64,000 nucleotides of DNA from Nonlabens ulvanivorans (GTDB lineage Bacteria > Bacteroidota > Bacteroidia > Flavobacteriales > Flavobacteriaceae), in the NCBI RefSeq assembly GCF_000732625.1, contig NZ_JPJI01000026.1, positions 310,001 to 374,000 on the forward strand. The letters are read 5' to 3'. Position numbers and translations under genes: made by a program. The notes below the pieces were generated by a model. That model was not told the origin of the DNA. It searched no databases and worked only from the letters and a program-made list of their open reading frames with translations. Shown here one piece after another: positions 57,064 through 64,000 of this stretch. Within the stretch, counting starts at the first letter, position 1. Each line of letters begins with the position of its first letter.

Positions 57064-57372
57064 ATGGGTTCAGGCGGCAGTATATCATCTATGGTAACTA
57101 TTATGAGAAACAACAAGAAATTGTTTCTCGAGAGAAAAGAACGTCGTAAAAAAAGAAAACAATCTCAAGCTACTTATTCTCAAGGTGTAGAAAGAAAAGA
57201 TTACACATTACAAGAAGTAGAAAACGCAAAACGCAAGATACGCAAGCAGGCAGATAAGGATAAGAGAAAATCACTTCTTATCATCATTATAACGGTTATC
57301 GCGGCACCTATCGTTTTTTATGGAATTGGCACCTTGCTATATGAAATAATGAAGTTTCAGTCTAATTCTTAA
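57064..57372 (+). CDS. small basic membrane protein, copy 1
   Basis: The 102-residue protein starts MGSGGSISSMVTIMRNNKKL, continues with a strongly basic region (RKERRKKRKQ) and ends in one membrane helix (about 76-96). Its segment VENAKRKIRKQADKDKRKSLL recurs in the next gene. The MGSGGS start with a Lys/Arg-rich stretch is a pattern I associate with a conserved small Flavobacteriia protein, by recollection only. Function unknown. The next gene begins 5 bp after its stop. Confidence 0.68.
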   Translation: MGSGGSISSMVTIMRNNKKLFLERKERRKKRKQSQATYSQGVERKDYTLQEVENAKRKIRKQADKDKRKSLLIIIITVIAAPIVFYGIGTLLYEIMKFQSNS

Positions 57373-57377
57373 GCTGT

Positions 57378-57659
57378 ATGTATTATAACAATCATCTCTA
57401 TAAAAAAATACAGGCTATTCAAAATAAAGCGGCGCAACGTAGAACCAACAGAATAAATGATGCACGTGATTCAGTTTACAATGAGCAGACGAGTTCAAAA
57501 ATGAGTCTGCAGTTTACACCAGAACAAGTCGCAAGTACTAAAAGAAAAATAATAGCAAAGGCACTTAAAGACCAGCGTGACAACAAACGCTTCTGGTACC
57601 TCAAATTAATACTCACCATCGTTTTATTACTCTTAATTTATTGGTGGTTATTTTTATAA
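57378..57659 (+). CDS. small basic membrane protein, copy 2
   Basis: The 93-residue protein shares with its neighbour the block VASTKRKIIAKALKDQRDNKR and a C-terminal membrane helix (about 74-92), so the two are likely diverged tandem paralogues with the charged part in the cytoplasm. It begins 5 bp after the first gene. Function unknown. The start at 57378 has a Met-Tyr-Tyr N-terminus that differs from the other copy. Confidence 0.66.
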   Translation: MYYNNHLYKKIQAIQNKAAQRRTNRINDARDSVYNEQTSSKMSLQFTPEQVASTKRKIIAKALKDQRDNKRFWYLKLILTIVLLLLIYWWLFL

Positions 57660-57673
57660 CTACAGCATTGCTA

Positions 57674-57681
57674 TACCTTTG
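57674..57681 (+). promoter_or_regulatory. putative -7 element for the GSCFA gene
   Basis: TACCTTTG, matching TAnnTTTG. Transcription would start near 57688, so the upstream in-frame TTG (57679) and ATG (57682) cannot serve as starts, and the ATG at 57706 is used. Confidence 0.5.
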
Positions 57682-57705
57682 ATGTTATTAAATGTGAAGA
57701 TAACA

Positions 57706-58623
57706 ATGCAACTTACCACACCAGTTCCTATTACTCCATTACAACCTGCCATTAACTATGACAGTTCTCTGGTATTTTTAGGTAGTTGTTTTACAGAAAA
57801 TATAGGTAGCAAAATGGCTTATCACGGCTTTAAGACTTGCGTAAATCCATTTGGGATCATATTTAATCCTCATAGTTTACTGGTATTACTCGAGCGTTCT
57901 TTGAGTGGCGACTTGTTTACTCTAGAGGATGTAGAAACTCATTTTTCTTACCTCGCGCATTCTGATTTAAATGGTTCTACTAGAGATGCGGTTTTAAATA
58001 ACCTGAATATTGCTGGAACATTACTTACTCAACAGATTAAAAAAGCCTCACATGTGTTTATCACGCTAGGCACGGCTTGGGTATATGAGCATATTGAACA
58101 ACAATCGATTGTCGCAAATTGTCATAAACAACCGCAAGGATTATTTGTCAAGAAACTATTATCTATAAATGAAATTTCAAAAAAATTAAGCGACATTATC
58201 TCCATCATAAAAAATGCAAAACATGATGTTACCGTAACTTTCACATTATCACCAGTACGTCACATTAAAGATGGATTTACAGAAAACCAACGCAGTAAAG
58301 CAAGACTTTTCGAGGCCATTCAAGCGGTAGTAGAAACGCAAAAAGCGCAGTATTTCCCAGCATATGAGATTGTGATGGATGAACTGCGTGATTACAGATT
58401 CTATGGCCGTGATATGATTCATTTAAATGAAACGGGCATTGAGTTGGTCTGGGAACGCTTCCGCGAAAGCGTGATTTCTACAACTTGCTCACCTATAATG
58501 AAAGCGGTAGATAAACATCGTAAGCTAATGGCGCATCGACCTTCAAATGTTGATTTGCATTTGGAACAGATTGAAAAATCTCTGATAAGCCTGCAACAAA
58601 AATTTCCTCAAGTTGAATTATGA
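57706..58623 (+). CDS. GSCFA domain protein
   Basis: From the ATG at 57706 the protein is 305 residues. The hallmark GSCFTENIG is followed by VNPFGIIFNPHSL and LGTAWVYEH, as in GSCFA proteins, which have an SGNH-like hydrolase fold. Further landmarks are TLSPVRHIKDGFTENQRSKA and YFPAYEIVMDELRDYRFYGRDMIHLNETG. The DxxH near the end is typical of the catalytic acid-base pair. No signal peptide. Substrate unknown. It overlaps the next gene by 4 bp. The palindromic repeat at 58456-58471 is read as RFRES. Confidence 0.85.
   Translation: MQLTTPVPITPLQPAINYDSSLVFLGSCFTENIGSKMAYHGFKTCVNPFGIIFNPHSLLVLLERSLSGDLFTLEDVETHFSYLAHSDLNGSTRDAVLNNLNIAGTLLTQQIKKASHVFITLGTAWVYEHIEQQSIVANCHKQPQGLFVKKLLSINEISKKLSDIISIIKNAKHDVTVTFTLSPVRHIKDGFTENQRSKARLFEAIQAVVETQKAQYFPAYEIVMDELRDYRFYGRDMIHLNETGIELVWERFRESVISTTCSPIMKAVDKHRKLMAHRPSNVDLHLEQIEKSLISLQQKFPQVEL
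58456..58471. repeat. palindromic repeat, one mismatch, coding
   Basis: CGCTTCCGCGAAAGCG, read as RFRES in the GSCFA gene. Confidence 0.8.
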
Positions 58624-59243
58624 AAAATTTAAAAACACTAATTCTAGGTGCTTTGATGATGCTTGCCATCGTTTTGATTTATGACTACATAAAAGGCTAT
58701 CGCACAGAGCAAGCAAACCTTATTGCGCAAACAGAACTTATTGAAAAAGAAGTGCAAAGTGTGAGTAAATTAATCGTCACTGAGGCTAGCTATGGTAAGA
58801 TCTATACCTATGAAAACACAAAGTCCTATGGCTGGGATTATTTCTCTAGCCAGAAAACAGCCGTTGTGATTTCAAATGCAAAAGCACAAGTAATCTATGA
58901 TTTAAAAAATCTAGAGTATTCTATTGATAGCGAGCGTAAAGAAATTGTTTTTTCAAAATTACCTGATGCTACCATTAACATCAACCCTAATTTAAACTTC
59001 TATCAATTAGATAACGGAATACTCAACACCTTTGAGGCTAAGGATTTCAATAGCATGAAGCAAAAAATATCTAAAGATATTGAGCGCCAAATTAGAAATA
59101 GTGATATCCTCAAAAACGCAGACGAGAGACTATTAATAGAACTGACACGTATTTTTGTGTTGAGTAATTCTATGGGATGGACCGTTGTTTATGATGGTAA
59201 ATCTGTAGAAAACGCGACTGAAATAACCGAATTTAAAGATTAG
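58620..59243 (+). CDS. DUF4230 family protein
   Basis: The 207-residue protein has an N-terminal membrane anchor (about 7-24), then DUF4230: LIVTEASYGKIYTYENTKSYGWDYFSSQKTAVVISNAKAQVIYDLKNLEYSI, SKLPDATININPNLNFYQLD and the C-terminal helix. It lies on the outer face of the inner membrane or in the periplasm. Function is unknown. It overlaps the GSCFA gene by 4 bp (ATGA), so the two are translationally coupled and probably work together. Confidence 0.82.
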   Translation: MKNLKTLILGALMMLAIVLIYDYIKGYRTEQANLIAQTELIEKEVQSVSKLIVTEASYGKIYTYENTKSYGWDYFSSQKTAVVISNAKAQVIYDLKNLEYSIDSERKEIVFSKLPDATININPNLNFYQLDNGILNTFEAKDFNSMKQKISKDIERQIRNSDILKNADERLLIELTRIFVLSNSMGWTVVYDGKSVENATEITEFKD

Positions 59244-59578
59244 TCTGCTTTGATTTGATATTCTTCAGACAGTTTATCATATTCAGTCTGTAACATTTGC
59301 CATCTTGTATTAAAGATTTGTTTTTTAAGAGCACACATTTTAGCATTCTTCTCTAGCGCTTTTTCAAACTCTGGTGCTGTAAGCTCTTTATTCATGTAGG
59401 CATTGGTTATTCCTGGACGCTCTTCTTTGCAAGCTTGATATTCATTAAAGGCTACTACATAATCTTGATAAGCTTGACTGCTTTTGATGCCGTCTGTCGC
59501 CTCGATAGTAGCTGTAGAATCCTGTTGATTGCACGATGCTAATCCTATTACTAAAAAGATTAAAAAGAACTTTTTCAT
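59240..59578 (-). CDS. small hypothetical lipoprotein
   Basis: The 112-residue product has a lipobox (GLASC, Cys16). The mature part is helical and charged, with three cysteines (one in EYQACKEERPG, one in AKMCALKKQ plus the anchor). I do not recognise it. It overlaps the convergent DUF4230 gene by 4 bp at their 3' ends. TAAATTTG at 59596-59603 offers a promoter, so it is a single gene. Confidence 0.6.
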   Translation of the reverse strand: MKKFFLIFLVIGLASCNQQDSTATIEATDGIKSSQAYQDYVVAFNEYQACKEERPGITNAYMNKELTAPEFEKALEKNAKMCALKKQIFNTRWQMLQTEYDKLSEEYQIKAD

Positions 59579-59595
59579 GATTATTAATTTTGATT

Positions 59596-59603
59596 CAAAT
59601 TTA
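59596..59603 (-). promoter_or_regulatory. putative -7 element for the small lipoprotein gene
   Basis: TAAATTTG on the minus strand, 18 bp upstream of the ATG at 59578. Confidence 0.5.
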
Positions 59604-59632
59604 AGCTTTGATATTAAATTTTAAAAACTAAG

Positions 59633-59666
59633 AAAGCCTTTTCAATTGCTTTTTGAAAAGGCTTTT
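59633..59666. terminator. terminator of the ECF sigma operon
   Basis: A perfect 13-bp stem (aaagccttttcaa / ttgaaaaggcttt) with a short loop, 35 bp beyond the stop of the Spy-like gene. Confidence 0.8.
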
Positions 59667-59700
59667 ATCCATTAATAAATCAAATAAACCGACAGTTGTT

Positions 59701-60174
59701 TTAAGGTCTGCCTCTACCTCTGCGTTCTTTGTATTCTTTCAACATCTTTTTTCTGAAATCCATTTCGGCTTTCATTAATTTCAAGAACCTTTTTGCTCCT
59801 ATAATTTTTATGATCTCAGCATTGTTTTGCTCATAGCTAGAAGCATGAATTTGATTATCTAAATCTGTAATTTCACTTACATAATTTGTCGCTTCACTAT
59901 TTGACATGGTGTCAATTTTAGCTTCCATTTCACGAATCAAAGCTTTCTTTTTACGTTCTAAATCATGACGCTTTTCTCTTAATTTATTGAAAACAGGCCA
60001 AAATTTACCGGCTTCATCAGGCGTCAATTCTAATTGCTCTGTGATATAAGCTACAGCTAGTGCTTCAATTTTCTCTTTATTCATACGACGATGATCATCT
60101 CGATCACCTTCTGGTCCTTGAGCCATACCTATAGTACTTATAAGAACAGCTATTATTAATATATACTTTTTCAT
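59701..60174 (-). CDS. Spy/CpxP-like periplasmic helical protein
   Basis: The 157-residue product has a signal peptide (ending GMAQ). The mature part is a long charged helical protein with repeated features of the LTxxQ/Spy group (ALAVAYITEQLELTPDEAGKFWPVFNKLREKRHDLERKKKAL). Spy and CpxP chaperone or sense misfolded envelope proteins. It is the third gene of an ECF sigma/anti-sigma operon and overlaps the anti-sigma gene by 4 bp, so it could feed the envelope signal to the regulator. The exact role is inferred. Confidence 0.75.
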   Translation of the reverse strand: MKKYILIIAVLISTIGMAQGPEGDRDDHRRMNKEKIEALAVAYITEQLELTPDEAGKFWPVFNKLREKRHDLERKKKALIREMEAKIDTMSNSEATNYVSEITDLDNQIHASSYEQNNAEIIKIIGAKRFLKLMKAEMDFRKKMLKEYKERRGRGRP

Positions 60175-60674
60175 TCTGTAATAATTTCGTTTAAATCCAT
60201 TTCATCTTCTAGATAGTCATACAACACATCTGTGTCAACACTTTCAGTAAGACTAATATTGTCTAATATATCGTTATCTGCAAATAATATATCTACTGTA
60301 GCGTCATCATATAAAAAAGATTCTTCAATGAGATAATCTTCTAGTACTGACGTATCTACACTTGCTATATCTACTGACTCATTTCCACTATTTAAAGTTA
60401 GAACAATAGCAAGCATTGCCGCTATTGCAAGGACTGGATATAAGAAAGTAGTGACATTAGACTTCTTAGGTAATTGTCTTACCTTATCATCAACTACCGG
60501 TAATAATTGTTCTTCTAGAGTTTCAAAATAACCATCAGGCACTTCAAAACCAGTTTCTTTACCTAGCTTATCTTCAAGATTCAATTGTGTCATCATGTCC
60601 TCTTCAAAATTTTTGAAGAAGTCTTGAGGCACTTGAAAACCTAAATCCTTATTATGTTTATTTTCTTTTTCCAT
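60171..60674 (-). CDS. anti-sigma-like single-pass membrane protein
   Basis: The 167-residue protein has a cytoplasmic N-terminal half with two copies of a short motif, GFQVPQDFFKNFEEDM and GFEVPDGYFETLEEQL, and one membrane helix (about 98-113). The acidic periplasmic part ends in several Asp/Glu-rich repeats (DTSVLEDYLIEE, DTDVLYDYLEDE). Its place between an ECF sigma factor and a Spy-like protein supports an anti-sigma role, although no classical zinc anti-sigma motif is present. It starts 36 bp after the sigma gene. Confidence 0.75.
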   Translation of the reverse strand: MEKENKHNKDLGFQVPQDFFKNFEEDMMTQLNLEDKLGKETGFEVPDGYFETLEEQLLPVVDDKVRQLPKKSNVTTFLYPVLAIAAMLAIVLTLNSGNESVDIASVDTSVLEDYLIEESFLYDDATVDILFADNDILDNISLTESVDTDVLYDYLEDEMDLNEIITE

Positions 60675-60709
60675 GTTCTGATTTTAAGACTCTTAAGTTC
60701 TCAAATAGT

Positions 60710-61258
60710 TTAATCTTCTTTAATAAATTGTTCAATTTTTTTTGCAGCAATATGGTAACTAGACTTAACAGCGCCTTCACTTAACTCTAACAAATTTGCA
60801 ATATCCTTAAATTTAACCTCATCATAATAACGCATCTTAAAGATTTCGCTTTGTCTTTTAGGCAATTGAGCGAGTGCTTTCTGTAGTGCTAATTGGATTT
60901 CGTCACCAGTAAAATATACATCTGCTTCAATTTGTTCTACTAAATGAGCTTGTAGCTCTGCGTCACTTATTTGTAGCTGTTTCTTTTTTTTAGTAAGAAA
61001 GGTCATGCTTTCATTATATGCGATACGATATAACCATGATGAAAGTTTACTATCGCCTTTAAAATTTTTAATTCCTTTAAAAACTTTTACAAATACATTT
61101 TGCAACACATCATGTGCATCATCATGATCTATAACTAACTTTCTAATTTGCCAGTATAATTGCTCTTGAAACTCCTTTAAAAGCATGCGGTAGCCAGCCT
61201 CTGTGGAATGAGGCACTTTCAAAAGTTCCAGAATCTCGTATTCTTTATCTGCTATCAT
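60710..61258 (-). CDS. ECF RNA polymerase sigma factor (sigma-70 family)
   Basis: The 182-residue protein has region 2 (about 20-90: DHDDAHDVLQNVFVKVFKGIKNFKGDSKLSSWLYRIAYN) and region 4 (about 120-178: LAQLPKRQSEIFKMRYYDEVKFKDIANLLELSEGAVKSSYHIAAKKIE). There is no region 1 or 3. It would direct RNA polymerase to stress promoters when released from the membrane protein encoded next to it. It is the first gene of the operon and divergent from the Bax inhibitor gene. Confidence 0.94.
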   Translation of the reverse strand: MIADKEYEILELLKVPHSTEAGYRMLLKEFQEQLYWQIRKLVIDHDDAHDVLQNVFVKVFKGIKNFKGDSKLSSWLYRIAYNESMTFLTKKKKQLQISDAELQAHLVEQIEADVYFTGDEIQLALQKALAQLPKRQSEIFKMRYYDEVKFKDIANLLELSEGAVKSSYHIAAKKIEQFIKED

Positions 61259-61380
61259 AGTCTACCTTATGACTCAAAAAGAAAGATAAGGTTTAATTCA
61301 ATTGCAGAAAATTTTATTAATGTTTTAGCGTTGTAAAAAAGTAGTTTAATTATCTTCACTAATTGTAATATAAACTAACC

Positions 61381-62100
61381 ATGGATCAAAATAATATTTC
61401 TTCTTATCAACCACTTATTGCCGCTAGCGATGATACTAGAGTAGCATTTTATAAACGCACCTATGCGCACGTTGCACTAGCCGTTTTATTATTTATAATA
61501 GTAGAGTCTATATTTTTACGCATTGAGCCATTGGTAGAGTTTGCGTTATCCATGACACAAGGATGGAGATGGTTATTAATGTTGGGAGGATTTATGCTAG
61601 CAACAAACTATGCAGAAAATATTGCGCATAAATCACACGATAAAACCAAACAATATCTCGCATTATTACTTTATGTGATTGCAGAGGCATTTATTTTTCT
61701 TCCCATGATATGGATTGCCATTGCTTATTCTGGTGGAAGCATGAATATCTTTGACAATTCCATCATTAATCAAGCAGCTGTAATGACTCTAGCTTTATTT
61801 ACAGGCTTGAGTGCGATTGTATTATTCACTAAAAAGGATTTTAGTTTCCTGCGCAACATACTGATGGTAGGCTTTTTTATAGCTATAGGTTTAATTATCG
61901 CAGGTATGATATTTGGTTTTAATCTAGGGCTTGCTTTTAGTGCAGGTATGGTAGTTCTTGCTGCAGGTTCTATACTTTATCAAACCTCTAACTTAGTACA
62001 TAAATATAGTACAGATCAACATGTAGGAGCTTCACTAGGTCTATTTGCATCATTGATGTTATTATTCTGGTATTTACTGAGTATATTCTCTAGAGATTAG
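61381..62100 (+). CDS. Bax inhibitor-1/YccA family membrane protein
   Basis: The 239-residue protein has seven hydrophobic helices and the BI-1 pattern (FYKRTYAHVALAVLLFI, YVIAEAFIFLPMIWIA, LALFTGLSAIVLFTKKDFSFL, GMVVLAAGSILYQTSNL). Bacterial BI-1 relatives are inner membrane proteins linked to Ca2+ leak or to FtsH-dependent control; the precise function here is unknown. The length is typical. It is divergent from the sigma factor operon. Confidence 0.88.
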   Translation: MDQNNISSYQPLIAASDDTRVAFYKRTYAHVALAVLLFIIVESIFLRIEPLVEFALSMTQGWRWLLMLGGFMLATNYAENIAHKSHDKTKQYLALLLYVIAEAFIFLPMIWIAIAYSGGSMNIFDNSIINQAAVMTLALFTGLSAIVLFTKKDFSFLRNILMVGFFIAIGLIIAGMIFGFNLGLAFSAGMVVLAAGSILYQTSNLVHKYSTDQHVGASLGLFASLMLLFWYLLSIFSRD

Positions 62101-62143
62101 ATTTCTCTCTCACATACTTGTTCTTAATCCAGAGACTGAATGG

Positions 62144-62947
62144 ATGGCGCCATATGCATTTGCGGCTGTAGCCATCGGATTTTTATTTTTCTTTGGACAC
62201 CTCATTTTGCGCAAATTACAGCACAAGAACGATTTTGTATGGAATAGACAACCCGTAACGTATCGCAAGTTAACGCTTTCGCGAAAGCGTATTCTAGAAA
62301 CATATCCTTTCTACCAACAGCTCTCTAAAAAATACCAACGACAGTTTGAACATCGTATGGTGGCTTTTATAAAAGATAAAGACTTCAGACATCGTTATGA
62401 AAATGAAGTATCTGATGCACAAGTTACTTATAGCGCTGCTGTGGCTATACAATTAAGTTTTGGTAGAGCAAACTATTTGTATAGTATGATGAATACGGTA
62501 TTGTTTTTCCCACAGGCATTTCAAAGCCCTACCAATGAGGCAATGCATAAAGGTGAATACAATCCACGAGCTAAAGTACTTGCTCTATCCTGGGAAGACT
62601 TCTTAACAGGTATGGCTATTGATAACGATAATCTTCATTTAGGACTACATGAATTTATGCACGTTATGCATTTTGAAAGTAAGCATAGTACAGATGTAGA
62701 TTCTGCTAGATTCCATAAATACGAGCAAAAGATATTACATCATATCATGCAACCTGAAGTAAGAGAACGACTAGATAACACTAAATACTTCAGAGAATAT
62801 GCATTTACAAATGAATATGAATTTCTATCTGTACTTACAGAATACTTCTTTGAATCGCCAGCCGACTTTAAATCGGGTTTCCCAGTATTGTTCAATTATT
62901 TAAAAACTGCCTTACTTTATAAGGACGAATGGATTTTTGAAAATTAA
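62144..62947 (+). CDS. zinc-dependent peptidase of the M90 (MtfA) family
   Basis: The 267-residue protein has an N-terminal membrane helix (about 4-22), unlike soluble E. coli MtfA. The peptidase domain has the metal motif HEFMH (His169 to His173) in LGLHEFMHVMHFESK, then a downstream Glu in NEYEFLSVLTEYFFESP. NPRAKVLALSWEDFLTG is also conserved. MtfA-type peptidases act in the cytoplasm and affect carbohydrate uptake regulation in enterics; the flavobacterial target is unknown. The N-terminal LSRKR (45-49) is encoded by the palindromic repeat at 62274-62289. Confidence 0.86.
   Translation: MAPYAFAAVAIGFLFFFGHLILRKLQHKNDFVWNRQPVTYRKLTLSRKRILETYPFYQQLSKKYQRQFEHRMVAFIKDKDFRHRYENEVSDAQVTYSAAVAIQLSFGRANYLYSMMNTVLFFPQAFQSPTNEAMHKGEYNPRAKVLALSWEDFLTGMAIDNDNLHLGLHEFMHVMHFESKHSTDVDSARFHKYEQKILHHIMQPEVRERLDNTKYFREYAFTNEYEFLSVLTEYFFESPADFKSGFPVLFNYLKTALLYKDEWIFEN
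62274..62289. repeat. palindromic repeat CGCTTTCGCGAAAGCG, coding
   Basis: Exact core, read as LSRKR in the M90 peptidase gene. Confidence 0.9.
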
Positions 62948-63312
62948 TACCGAGCCATATCATTGCGACCATTCCATATCAAATATAGTCCCAGCACAAA
63001 TGGAAATGTATAAACAGCAACCACAAATTTATTTAAGGTGACCACATTATAAATGAACGGGAAAACACAACCAAAAAATACCAAAGCAATACCTATCCAT
63101 AGCTTCGTTTTTCCACTTTGATGAATCCCTTTTAATTCTGTTAATCTAGCAGCTCTTTTATCAACTCTATGAACCGTATACTTTACGTCCTCTAGGTCCA
63201 TCATTTGATTTTTAAGCTTGTTACGTACAGCACTTAAATCCATCTTACCACTGCTCACTTCTTGTGCATAATATTCTATTTGAGCTCTTAAGTCTGCCGT
63301 ATGGGGAATCAT
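62944..63312 (-). CDS. hypothetical membrane protein
   Basis: The 122-residue protein has a charged helical N-terminus (1-70), then two membrane helices (about 73-92 and 95-114). It is not a family I recognise. It overlaps the convergent M90 peptidase gene by 4 bp at their 3' ends. The start lies 24 bp before the terminator of the ettA gene, so it is probably transcribed separately. Confidence 0.6.
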   Translation of the reverse strand: MIPHTADLRAQIEYYAQEVSSGKMDLSAVRNKLKNQMMDLEDVKYTVHRVDKRAARLTELKGIHQSGKTKLWIGIALVFFGCVFPFIYNVVTLNKFVVAVYTFPFVLGLYLIWNGRNDMARY

Positions 63313-63335
63313 ATATTATATTTTTTCAAATTAAA

Positions 63336-63372
63336 TAAAAAAAGTCCGTAATTCAAGTTTGAACTACGGACT
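63336..63372 (-). terminator. terminator of the ettA gene
   Basis: A stem agtccgta / tacggact extended past one mismatch by ttcaa / ttgaa. On the minus strand it is followed by a run of T. Confidence 0.75.
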
Positions 63373-63400
63373 CTATGTTTAAAACCTTAAGATCTCAATC

Positions 63401-64000
63401 CTAGTCTCTAATTAATTTCTTATAACGGATTCTCTTAGGCGTTACATCACCTAATCGTTTACGTTTATTCTCTTCATATTCTGTAAAACTACCTTCAAAA
63501 GAATAGATTTGAGAATCTCCTTCAAATGCGATGATGTGTGTACAAACTCTATCTAAAAACCATCTATCATGCGATATGATAACGGCACAACCTGCAAAGT
63601 TATCTAGCCCTTCTTCTAGTGCACGTAATGTATTTACATCTAGATCGTTAGTAGGCTCATCAAGTAATAAAACGTTTCCTTCCTCTTTAAGCGTCATCGC
63701 TAGGTGTAAACGGTTACGTTCACCACCTGAAAGTGTAGATACTTTCTTATTTTGTTCAGAACCTGAGAAATTAAAACGACTTAAGTAAGCTCTAGAGTTG
63801 ACCATCTTACCTGCCATCATCACCATATCTTGCCCATCGGCAAAGTTTTCCCAAATCGATTTATCTGGGTCGATATCACTATGCGATTGATCTACATAAG
63901 CTAGTTTTACCGTTTCTCCTACTGTAAATGATCCTTTATCTGGTTGCTCTTGTCCCATGATCATTTTGAAAATGGTTGTTTTACCAGCACCGTTGGGACC
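63401..64000 (-). CDS. ettA: energy-dependent translational throttle protein EttA, 3' part
   Basis: The frame runs open to the window edge, so only the last 199 residues are present. They include the second-cassette Walker A (GPNGAGKTT at the truncated edge), [25 protein letters not shown] and the switch His in VIISHDRWFLDRVCTHII, and end GDVTPKRIRYKKLIRD. Both the sequence and the closing KRIRYKKL are typical of EttA, an ABC-F protein that binds the ribosomal E site and couples translation initiation to the ATP/ADP ratio. The Walker A of this cassette is intact, unlike that of the ABC-F at 8970. Confidence 0.9.
   Translation of the reverse strand, partial: GPNGAGKTTIFKMIMGQEQPDKGSFTVGETVKLAYVDQSHSDIDPDKSIWENFADGQDMVMMAGKMVNSRAYLSRFNFSGSEQNKKVSTLSGGERNRLHLAMTLKEEGNVLLLDEPTNDLDVNTLRALEEGLDNFAGCAVIISHDRWFLDRVCTHIIAFEGDSQIYSFEGSFTEYEENKRKRLGDVTPKRIRYKKLIRD

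Overview
The window is chromosomal DNA of a member of the Flavobacteriaceae (Bacteroidota), most likely marine. The evidence is low GC, two secreted proteins ending in type IX secretion (T9SS) sorting domains, a type III glutamine synthetase, a family FGE-like lipoprotein, DUF4230, GSCFA and DUF4870 proteins, and many promoters with the Bacteroidota -7 element TAnnTTTG. The genus cannot be fixed from this sequence. No rRNA, tRNA, CRISPR array, transposase or integrase was seen.

Layout. 0-8.9 kb: the end of a FabH-like synthase, a cyclophilin lipoprotein, a CoA-type NUDIX hydrolase, a T9SS-secreted SGNH hydrolase, a PlsC-like acyltransferase, pheT and small membrane proteins. 9-17 kb: a YbiT-like ABC-F ATPase, a thioredoxin-fold lipoprotein without CXXC, fsa, an FGE-fold lipoprotein, a Ca2+/Na+ exchanger and glnN. 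17-18.2 kb: a lone secreted orphan protein gene lies between two nearly identical copies of the glnN 3' end and terminator. 18.3-25 kb: purM, msrA, prfA, pyrF, a DUF3352/MORN protein, then an alpha/beta hydrolase with a LuxR-type regulator. 25.8-36.3 kb: a T9SS leucine-rich-repeat protein, a biotin-dependent carboxyltransferase, a retropepsin-like lipoprotein, a NifS/MOSC-type PLP enzyme, katG and a SulP transporter. 36.4-43 kb: a 49-residue ORF, an RhlE-type helicase, lipoproteins, a CPBP protease, a lemA-TPM-TPM operon and a short ssb.

43.3-52.3 kb looks like an accessory block. It holds a gene with an in-frame TGA and its small neighbour, a divergent mdaB/LysR pair, a zinc-ribbon FAD monooxygenase, and a TetR-linked thiol and redox series (CMD/AhpD, EthD-like, FrnE/DsbA, peroxiredoxin, haloacid dehalogenase, DUF1304, DUF4870). 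The TetR gene and the next gene each carry a near-identical 16-bp operator. 52.3-64 kb is housekeeping again: MerR, an M23 peptidase, alaS, YcxB-like and small membrane proteins, GSCFA, DUF4230, an ECF sigma/anti-sigma/Spy-like operon, Bax inhibitor-1, an M90 (MtfA) peptidase and the 3' half of ettA.

The strongest genome-scale signal is a 16-bp palindrome, CGCTTTCGCGAAAGCG, found about thirteen times, both between genes and inside reading frames. It is stop-free in every frame and is read as AFAKA, RFRES or LSRKR in eight proteins. The longest stretch without it (41.5-53.7 kb) coincides with the accessory block. The second signal is the glnN 3'-end duplication around an orphan gene.
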